Virus record (IMG/VR): IMGVR_UViG_3300033153_015023
Location: 1-64,000 of that record
Length of the DNA stretch: 64,000 nt
From: a virus
Strand: one strand, 5' to 3'
Shown: positions 57,492 to 64,000 of the stretch, piece by piece
How the letters are laid out: every line of letters begins with the position of its first letter
How positions within the stretch are numbered: position 1 is the stretch's first letter
Notes under the pieces: model-generated
The model's input: only the letters and a program-made list of their open reading frames with translations
What the model was told of the DNA's origin: nothing
The model's database searches: none
Program-made: the position numbers and the translations under genes

Positions 57492-57958
57492 GTCGATTAT
57501 ACATGGAAGATGCTCTTGATAATCTTAAGAGCTACTATGAGGACAATCTCGATGGTAAACTTACTACAATCGAAAGTGAGCGAGGAGAGAACATCCCTCG
57601 GTTAGGAAATCTCACGGTTGGAGAGTCTACTGTTCAAAAGTTTCCTCGAATGGAGATTCTTCCTGATGATACAGATCACGATTATGGATTCGAAGATCGT
57701 CCTCTCACTCATCCATGGTTAGTTCACTCGATTTTGATTTGGGTTGAACATACATCTGGAAGCAAAGAAGTTGTGAGAAAGACGTTGATGAGATATGTCG
57801 AAGCAATAAATAAACTAGCAGAAGATAATAACAATACATTTGCAGGATTTGTAAATGTGGAATTGGGGGTAGAAGATTACACTCCTATGATCGAGGATCA
57901 GAAAGAGAAAAAAATGATCCAGGGTGTTTCAATGCAAATGACGTGTAAGTCTTTGTAA
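57488..57958 (+). CDS. tail terminator/completion-type protein
   Basis: 156 residues, alpha/beta (HPWLVHSILIWVEHTSGSKE, VRKTLMRYVEAINKLAED), of the size and location of the tail-terminator proteins that cap the tube next to the head. It lies directly before the tail tube gene. Family call by position. Confidence 0.68.
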   Translation: MSRLYMEDALDNLKSYYEDNLDGKLTTIESERGENIPRLGNLTVGESTVQKFPRMEILPDDTDHDYGFEDRPLTHPWLVHSILIWVEHTSGSKEVVRKTLMRYVEAINKLAEDNNNTFAGFVNVELGVEDYTPMIEDQKEKKMIQGVSMQMTCKSL

Positions 57959-57979
57959 ATATTTTAATGGAGGAAAACA

Positions 57980-59284
57980 ATGCCTAGTATAAATAATATA
58001 AAATTGACTGTAGGTGTTGAAAGTGGTATGTCTGCTGGGTCGGCGGCTCCTCGTACAAAGGTAGTTCCGATCTCTGGCGTTGTTTCTATTGATCGAAAAG
58101 CAAATACAGGTGAAGACCCTGCGATCGTAGGAAATAACATGACGTCCGGAGAATATATTCTCTTTGCAGATGTAGGAGGTGAAATTCCTTTAGCAGTTCG
58201 TCCTACTGGAGGTTATGCAGCACTTGTAAAATCTGCTCTTGGAACTGAGGAGGATCCACCCGTGCAAGTTGGTGGGTGTATGAGATTTCGGTATACCGGA
58301 TCAGAAGCAAGTTGTCAGGTAGAAGTGAAACCTGATACTGATAATGAGATAGTATCGAAAATTGGTGTGAAGGGTTCAGAGGCTGTTGACAGTAATTTTG
58401 GAGCCGATGGTATTCTTGATTTGTCTGCAGTAGATCAAGATACTCTCGGAGAACTTGTAACTGTGATTGATGCGTATGATGACTATGATGCAGAGAAGGT
58501 TTTCGGCGGAGATTCTTTAGACATTAAAACGGTTGCTGTAGAACTTCAGTATGGACAAGGAAAAAATACTTGGGTGTATGTTTGGTTTAGTGCCGCTGCA
58601 TCTGGAGTGTATCGTCATGTTTTTACAGCAGATTTAAGTAGCTCAGAAAAGCCGACTCTCTCACTTCAGAAAGACGGTTACCAGGACAACTTCCTTTATG
58701 CAGGATGTGTTATTGATGTACTTTCTCTAAGTGGTGCATTAAAAGCTATTATAGAGGGGAGCGCGACTGTTCTTGGTTTTACAGAAACAGCAAGTCAGAG
58801 TGCAAGCAGCTTATCTCTTGCAGATGTTGATCCGGTTATCTTTTACAACGGAGACTTTTCGATTGGTGGTAAGGACTATGACTACATCCGGAACTTCGAC
58901 CTTTCAATTGCAAATAATCATAATCCGGATGGGTATGGAGTTGCATCACTTGATCGACAGTATCATCAAAAAGGGAAGATGGAGATTACTGGGACGATGG
59001 TAGTCAGATTAGATTCAGATTCTTTTGCAGAAAGAGCAAAGGTATTTGCAGATACACAAGTTGCACTGAGCTTTTATTTTAAAGGCGATGATATTGCAAC
59101 AGATATTCCAGAATTAATGCTTATTGAATTACCTTATTGTAGCTTACAGAACTTCGACTTCTCCGAGAATGCTGGAGTATTTGATGCTTCTATGGGATTC
59201 AAGGCAACTAAGCCAAAGGGTACTGTATACAATGAGCCGATTACTTTTACGATGCTGAATACAGATAGTGCTGTGTGTAAATAA
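57980..59284 (+). CDS. major tail tube protein
   Basis: 434 residues, larger than the usual 200-300, so it may carry an extra surface domain. It starts with a beta-strand (INNIKLTVGVESGMSAGSAA) and has repeating beta blocks (DYDYIRNFDLSIANNHNPDG, YHQKGKMEITGTMVVRLD) seen in tube proteins. It precedes the tail assembly chaperones and tape measure. Confidence 0.82.
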   Translation: MPSINNIKLTVGVESGMSAGSAAPRTKVVPISGVVSIDRKANTGEDPAIVGNNMTSGEYILFADVGGEIPLAVRPTGGYAALVKSALGTEEDPPVQVGGCMRFRYTGSEASCQVEVKPDTDNEIVSKIGVKGSEAVDSNFGADGILDLSAVDQDTLGELVTVIDAYDDYDAEKVFGGDSLDIKTVAVELQYGQGKNTWVYVWFSAAASGVYRHVFTADLSSSEKPTLSLQKDGYQDNFLYAGCVIDVLSLSGALKAIIEGSATVLGFTETASQSASSLSLADVDPVIFYNGDFSIGGKDYDYIRNFDLSIANNHNPDGYGVASLDRQYHQKGKMEITGTMVVRLDSDSFAERAKVFADTQVALSFYFKGDDIATDIPELMLIELPYCSLQNFDFSENAGVFDASMGFKATKPKGTVYNEPITFTMLNTDSAVCK

Positions 59285-59299
59285 TAAAGGAGAAAAGAA

Positions 59300-59758
59300 A
59301 TGGGTTGGAAAGATGATGCCAGAAAGGTGCAAAGAGAACATAAAGTAGAGTTAAAAACTTTACCAGAACATTGGGTTATCGTTCGCAAGTTTACTATTTT
59401 ACAAAATGAAAAAATGAATGCTTGGCGGGATCGTATTGAGTTGGATAAAGACGGAATTCCGAAGCTAAAGAAGGAAGGAGAGTTTCACGGGTTTTTTAAA
59501 CTTGTGCTCTCTTTTGGCATTCTTGACTCCAATTTTACAAAAGAAGATAATGTTACTGAAAGCTTTCAAGATACAGAGTTTTTAGATGAGTTAATGCAGT
59601 ATGCAGAAGTTGCAGAAGAAATATATACTGCAGTGTTGGAGTATAACCGCCCTTTAGCAAAAGCGAACGACAAGCTATTAGAGACTGTACAGAATGGATT
59701 AGTAGAGGAACAAAGTTCAAAGAAGGAGAAAAACTCCCAGACGGAACAGACCCGGTAA
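59300..59758 (+). CDS. tail assembly chaperone, short form
   Basis: 152 residues, the counterpart of lambda gpG: helical, acidic C-terminus, lying between the tube and tape-measure genes. Near its end the codons GAG AAA AAC (about 59726-59734) offer a site for -1 slippage to the longer product. Confidence 0.78.
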   Translation: MGWKDDARKVQREHKVELKTLPEHWVIVRKFTILQNEKMNAWRDRIELDKDGIPKLKKEGEFHGFFKLVLSFGILDSNFTKEDNVTESFQDTEFLDELMQYAEVAEEIYTAVLEYNRPLAKANDKLLETVQNGLVEEQSSKKEKNSQTEQTR

Positions 59759-59985
59759 ATAAACTTCAGAAATGGGGTCCATTTATCGCTGACTGCCTTC
59801 GGTTTCTTGATGGTGATGGAACATATCGGCATTGGAAGTATGGCTCAGACTACAGTGAACAGCCGTGGATAGACGTTCAGATTTACGATGAGATTCGTAG
59901 TAGACATGCACAACTAGAGAACGAAAAAATTAAACAGATGACAAAAGTATCACCTAATCTTTCTATGCGACCGAGGAGTAGATAA
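59300..59985 (+). CDS. tail assembly chaperone, long form by probable -1 frameshift
   Basis: The -1 frame is open from before 59701 to the stop at 59983-59985. After slippage at about 59728-59734 (five A residues in GAGAAAAAC) it would add about 80 residues (KLPDGTDPVNKLQKWGPFIAD ... in pieces; ends SMRPRSR). There is no separate start for this frame, and tail phages usually encode gpG and gpGT this way. The 3' end abuts the tape-measure ATG. The exact slip site is inferred; the run is not a textbook X-XXY-YYZ heptamer. Confidence 0.68.
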
Positions 59986-62364
59986 ATGGGTACTCGTACC
60001 AATGTTGATATAGAAATAAGAGCAAAAGATAAAGCCTCAAAAGAAATAAAGAAGACAGAGAAGTCTCTTGGTGGTATAGAAAAGAGTGCCGGTGCTCTGA
60101 TTGGAAAAATGGCTGGAGTAGCTGCCGGGGTTGCTGTAGCTGGAGTAGCTTTGACAAAAGCATTCGATGCTGCTCAATATGCAGCGACAGTTCAGCAGAC
60201 AGAAATGTCATTTCGATCAATAGCAGCTGAAGCTGGAGTGATGGCAGACGATGTTATTGATAATATGAAGAGAATGTCCGGAGAGACAATTAATGAACTT
60301 GATATGATGTTAGCTGCAAATAGAGCTAACTTATTAGGTTTGCCTGTAGATAAGTTTGATGAGTTAATGGCAATTGCTCGTGCGTCTGCTACTGCTACCG
60401 GTGGTGCAGTAAAAGATATGTTTAGCGATATTGTAGTTGGTATTGGTCGTGCGTCTCCAATGATTTTAGACAATTTAGGTATTGTAGTAAAAGTCGGTAA
60501 AGCCAACCTGGACTATGCAACTGCAATTGGTAAAACTGTTAAACAATTAACTGATCAAGAAAAGAAAACTGCTCTTCTTAATGCTGTTCTCAAAAGCGGT
60601 GAAGATATAATTCGAAAAGTAGGAGAAGCAGGCCAAACAGTTACAGCAGCAGAATACTTTCAGCAAGCAGAAGCCGCTGCAACCGATTTAAAGGCGACTA
60701 TCGGTGAGCTTCTACTTCCTACCTTTATAACATTTTCAACCTACCTTACAAAAGCCCTTCGTGCAATTCGTGACATGATTCAACAAACTCAGGCAGTTAG
60801 AGAAGCAATGTCTATTGATGTTTTAACCGGAACACTGGCAGAGCTACAAAAAAGTTATGATGTATTAACAGAACAGATTAATACGTTAACCGCTTCTCAG
60901 GAAGCAGGAATGAAAACACAGGGTAGAACTAGAGAGGAAACCGATGCGGAAATACGTGCGTTAGGACAACAGAGAGAAGCAATTGGTGCCAATATCTATT
61001 GGCTAAAGCTTCAAGCAGCAACAAAAGAGAATAATATTGACGCAGCAAAGGGTCTTATCGAAGTAGAAACTAAATTAAAAAATCTTTGGACAGATACTCA
61101 TGGTTTGGAAGAATATGGTAAATGGTTGGATAAATTGTATCAGCAGACAGAGCAAGCGGGATTAGATAAGCTTTGGATTCAAGTAGAACGTGCCCAAGCT
61201 AATCTTGTTACTGCAACTGGAGAAGAAGCAGATAAATTAAAATTAGTTATTGACATGCTTCAAGAAAAGATACTAGCACAGTCAAAGTATGTTGATGACG
61301 AAGCAGAGATCATGGCTATTCTTGATGCAGAAAATGAAAAAAGAAAAGCTCTGTGGGAAGAAGAAAAAGCACGTCAAAAGGAATTGGCAGATGCAAAAAA
61401 GGTAGCAGAAGCCACTTTAGCTCAATTAATGATGACGGATTTAGAAAGACAATTATCAATGATTGATATGCAAAAAGATGCCTTTATAGAAGCAGGTCTC
61501 TCTCGAATAGAAGTAGAATTATGGTATCAACAGGCACAGGAAGAGACATGGGAAAAGAACAAAAAAATTACAGAGGAGATGGAGAGGCAAGCTGAGATAG
61601 CCGCTAGTAGAGCTGGTTTTGGAGTTTTCCTAGGTGCAGCAGAAAGTTTTGCAAAGACAGAAGTTGGAAAAGGAGCCGTTGGTGAAAAGCTTGGTTTAGA
61701 CGTCAATCCATTAATGGATGCAATAACTGCAATCGCAGATGCATTTTTAAATGTTACTTCCATCCTTGCTCTTTTTAATCCAATAAAAACAATATTGCAA
61801 GGAGTGATGTCCGTTTTAGGTCCTCTAATAGATGAAGTACTTGCTCCGATTATTGGTATTCTTAAAGTTATAGGAAACGTTGTTGGAAAATTGTTAGTGC
61901 CTGTTTTTAAAGTATTGGGATTAGCAACTGAAGCGATAGGAAAAGCATTTGTTTGGTTATATAATAACGCCATTAGACCGCTAGGTAATTTTATTTTGAA
62001 GGTAATTACTACTGTTGGAAACTTTTTTATCGGTGCTATAAATGCAGTAATCCGAGCATTAAATAAAATCCCTTTTGTAAATATTAGGACTATTGCAAAA
62101 TTAAATTATGAGGCAATGAAGTTACAGGCAATTACGTATGAAGGTCTGGTTGGTGCTGGAACCGAAGGTGAACCAGGTGAGCCGGGTGCACCGGGTAGTA
62201 CCACTTCTATTCAACGTGCTCCAGATATTTATATTACAATTAATGTAGATGGTAGTGTTTATGGCGCAGGAGGTCCTCTAGAAGTAGGAGAACAAATGGC
62301 AAGAGCTCTTGAAGAGTATGCTGGAATTGGTGGAAGAATTCACATTGCGGAGGCAATAGCATAA
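59986..62364 (+). CDS. tail tape measure protein
   Basis: 792 residues. Long helical stretches with heptads, a hydrophobic N-terminal segment (GVAAGVAVAGVALTKAF), the typical VKQLTDQEKKTALLNAVLKS block, and a hydrophobic region (about 600-680, ILQGVMSVLGPLIDEVLAPI). A short collagen-like GEPGEPGAPG occurs near residue 725. It sets tail length: at about 0.15 nm per residue this predicts a tail near 120 nm. It overlaps the next tail gene by one base. Confidence 0.92.
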   Translation: MGTRTNVDIEIRAKDKASKEIKKTEKSLGGIEKSAGALIGKMAGVAAGVAVAGVALTKAFDAAQYAATVQQTEMSFRSIAAEAGVMADDVIDNMKRMSGETINELDMMLAANRANLLGLPVDKFDELMAIARASATATGGAVKDMFSDIVVGIGRASPMILDNLGIVVKVGKANLDYATAIGKTVKQLTDQEKKTALLNAVLKSGEDIIRKVGEAGQTVTAAEYFQQAEAAATDLKATIGELLLPTFITFSTYLTKALRAIRDMIQQTQAVREAMSIDVLTGTLAELQKSYDVLTEQINTLTASQEAGMKTQGRTREETDAEIRALGQQREAIGANIYWLKLQAATKENNIDAAKGLIEVETKLKNLWTDTHGLEEYGKWLDKLYQQTEQAGLDKLWIQVERAQANLVTATGEEADKLKLVIDMLQEKILAQSKYVDDEAEIMAILDAENEKRKALWEEEKARQKELADAKKVAEATLAQLMMTDLERQLSMIDMQKDAFIEAGLSRIEVELWYQQAQEETWEKNKKITEEMERQAEIAASRAGFGVFLGAAESFAKTEVGKGAVGEKLGLDVNPLMDAITAIADAFLNVTSILALFNPIKTILQGVMSVLGPLIDEVLAPIIGILKVIGNVVGKLLVPVFKVLGLATEAIGKAFVWLYNNAIRPLGNFILKVITTVGNFFIGAINAVIRALNKIPFVNIRTIAKLNYEAMKLQAITYEGLVGAGTEGEPGEPGAPGSTTSIQRAPDIYITINVDGSVYGAGGPLEVGEQMARALEEYAGIGGRIHIAEAIA

Positions 62365-64000
62365 TGGCACTTTTTGTTCCTACAACTGAAAACTTTAGAA
62401 CCGCTGTAGAAGATAGGAAATCTCTCCGCTATATAAAAGTTTTAATTGATATAGATGATGATGATGTACTTGAAGATGTTACTTCTAAACTCGATAGTAA
62501 TTATGTTCAGGGCGGAGGAAGCGGTCAAGGTGAGCTGGGTGTTTCCACAAAACAATATTCTGTAAAATTAAGAAATTCTGATCAAACATACGCAGACGGT
62601 GATTTTGCCGGAGCTATCTGTGCAATTGAAGCTCAGGTAGGATCGACAGAATATGTGCGTATTTTTACAGGGATTGTTTCTGATGAAGGGTGTCAAAGAA
62701 GTAAGAAGACGAAGTCAGATGATGTGGTTACAATCAGAATGCACGACTCTTCCAAGTCAAGAGGAATGCGTGTAAAACCCAGACCAACTACATACATAGG
62801 TTATAAAATATGTGATACCGTAACTCCAGCAGCTTCTCTCTTTCACCAATTAGCCTATCTATTGGGTCTCTCAGAATCCGATCTTGTAACAGTTACAATT
62901 GACCAGACAAAAGACTATTTACCACTCGATGGAAAAGTTACCGCATGGCAGGAATTACAAAACCTGTGTGCACAGTATATTGGACACATGTGTTTCCGTT
63001 ATGACGGAAAACTACTATTTGTTTCAAGGCATCAAACAGGTTGGACTGATCCTACTTCGGAATGGACTTTTGATGACAGTAATATTCATAGCTGGAATGG
63101 AAGAAACAGCTCAGTTGTTTGTAATAAAGTAAAAACAGTTTTTGAAAAATATGAGAATCTCGGTGCAAGAACAATATATAAAAATACCGATGATTGGGAT
63201 TCGACGAACGAGAGAAATGCAATTACAATAGCAGCAGGTGATTATTGGCCGGGACCTAATTCTCAGGATTTAGCCAGACTTATGTATAAAGATCCTGCCT
63301 CTGGTGAAAGTTTTCCTATTGGAATTAGTATTCAACCACCTTCAATTGGTGCTGTTGGTAGCGGATCTGATATTGAATGTGAAGGTGGTTTATTAACTCT
63401 TATCAGTTTTAATGGTTCAACTGGAGACACTCATCAAAATCCTGGAAGCTCTGAAATAATTCTACGGAATAATACAGGTTCTACTATTACTATTCGTAAG
63501 TTCATAATTAGAGGTACTCCTTTAAGAATACAAAAAAAATGTATTGTAGAGGATGTTGATGCTGATATTGTTGATGACTGGGATTATATAGAAAAAACAA
63601 TTTCTGGAAAATACGCTGTTAGTGATACACAGGCTCATATTTCTACACAGCGGTGGCTTGAGTTTGGAAAGGTTCCGAGAAAGATTTTTGATTTTGTGAC
63701 TGATTGGATTCCGCAGATTCAGGAAGGCGCTGTAGTTACATTCAATCCTGACGCTTCGATCGATCTATCTGGTGTTGTCGAATCGTATTCTCATACAATA
63801 AATGGTCCTTATCGAAAATGGAAAACAAAAATATCTATACGTGAGAAAGAAGATTTTACACCTTCAGGTGATGCAAATGTAGTAGAGGAGGATCAAGGTG
63901 ATTCCGCTACAGAAACAGCAGAAACTTTTGTAACTCATGAAGAAGCTCAAAATGGTTATGATGATGCCCCTAGTGGAGGAACAACTACTCCTACTCAACC
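62364..64000 (+). CDS. tail hub/distal tail protein, partial (runs off the right edge)
   Basis: At least 545 residues, open to the window end. It begins MALFVPTTENFRTAVEDRKS and reads as beta-rich domains (YSVKLRNSDQTYADGDFAGA, FRYDGKLLFVSRHQTGWTDP, IRKFIIRGTPLRIQKKCIVE), resembling tail-hub/baseplate proteins encoded after the tape measure. The last part (about residue 510 on) turns acidic and Thr/Ser-rich. The stop lies outside the window. Confidence 0.72.
   Translation, partial: MALFVPTTENFRTAVEDRKSLRYIKVLIDIDDDDVLEDVTSKLDSNYVQGGGSGQGELGVSTKQYSVKLRNSDQTYADGDFAGAICAIEAQVGSTEYVRIFTGIVSDEGCQRSKKTKSDDVVTIRMHDSSKSRGMRVKPRPTTYIGYKICDTVTPAASLFHQLAYLLGLSESDLVTVTIDQTKDYLPLDGKVTAWQELQNLCAQYIGHMCFRYDGKLLFVSRHQTGWTDPTSEWTFDDSNIHSWNGRNSSVVCNKVKTVFEKYENLGARTIYKNTDDWDSTNERNAITIAAGDYWPGPNSQDLARLMYKDPASGESFPIGISIQPPSIGAVGSGSDIECEGGLLTLISFNGSTGDTHQNPGSSEIILRNNTGSTITIRKFIIRGTPLRIQKKCIVEDVDADIVDDWDYIEKTISGKYAVSDTQAHISTQRWLEFGKVPRKIFDFVTDWIPQIQEGAVVTFNPDASIDLSGVVESYSHTINGPYRKWKTKISIREKEDFTPSGDANVVEEDQGDSATETAETFVTHEEAQNGYDDAPSGGTTTPTQ

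Noticed and set aside
1-64000. Search for integrase, excisionase, insertion sequences and attachment sites
   Set aside because: None was recognised; the only mobile element seen is the intein.

Overview
The window is a 64 kb stretch of a low-GC double-stranded DNA tailed phage, siphovirus-like (portal, capsid, tail tube and tape-measure genes; no sheath gene seen). Almost every gene is on the + strand, packed with ATGA-type overlaps; only two small genes at the far left are on the - strand. No integrase, repressor cassette or insertion sequence was seen, so nothing argues for a prophage. Strong AGGAGG-like ribosome sites, normal use of TGA as stop, a Phg_2220_C replication protein, a YopX protein and LQWFAE leader motifs on the head proteins all suit a low-GC, Firmicutes-type bacterial host. 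The adenosylcobalamin-dependent ribonucleotide reductase works with or without oxygen. The host is inference only. Both ends of the window cut genes, so the genome continues on both sides.

Layout. 1-1.2 kb: a divergent control region. 1.2-6.5 kb: ParB-like protein, AbrB-like regulator, replisome organizer, helicase loader, DnaB helicase and primase. 6.47-6.91 kb: a promoter, a pseudoknot-like leader RNA and a strictly periodic 36-nt repeat array. 7-24 kb: sigma-like factor, uracil-DNA-glycosylase/DNA polymerase I fusion, ssDNA-binding protein, SbcD/SbcC, RecA, resolvases, flap endonuclease, NusG-like protein and a class II ribonucleotide reductase carrying a mini-intein. 24-29.4 kb: many very small early-type proteins (zinc ribbons, membrane peptides, an M23 peptidase, YopX, a release-factor-like GGQ protein). 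29.5-32.2 kb: two DNA methyltransferases, one with a broken ParB-like front. 32.3-64 kb: packaging, head and tail genes, interrupted by accessory genes: a sugar dehydrogenase/acetyltransferase pair, a tRNA-like gene, a third DNA methyltransferase, an FkbM methyltransferase, queD-queE-folE, and a set of glycosyltransferases plus a sugar epimerase around the major capsid gene.

How the parts work together. The phage brings a nearly complete replisome and recombination kit and makes its own dNTPs. It appears to alter its own DNA (three methyltransferases and a partial 7-deazaguanine pathway) and possibly its surface (sugar and glycosyl-transfer genes beside the capsid gene). A minor head protein ends in a probable ADP-ribosyltransferase domain that could be delivered with the DNA. 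Transcription control is rich: a sigma-like factor, a NusG-like factor, a recurring GTTTTT-N4-TATTAT promoter-like motif, and leader hairpins whose T-runs lie directly before ribosome binding sites.

The most striking element is the array at 6622-6914. Two 10-nt repeats (GAGCGAGCCA and GAGAAAACCA types) alternate every 18 nt without a slip, separated by variable 8-nt spacers, giving eight exact 36-nt units with the same repeat type at both edges. This is the architecture of TIGR arrays, the guide-RNA arrays of TIGR-Tas systems. No Nop-domain Tas protein was recognised in this window, so the effector is either elsewhere in the genome or absent. Its leader RNA shares promoter, fold and 3' end with the leader of the ParB-like gene, although the stem sequences differ, which points to a conserved and apparently undescribed structured RNA.
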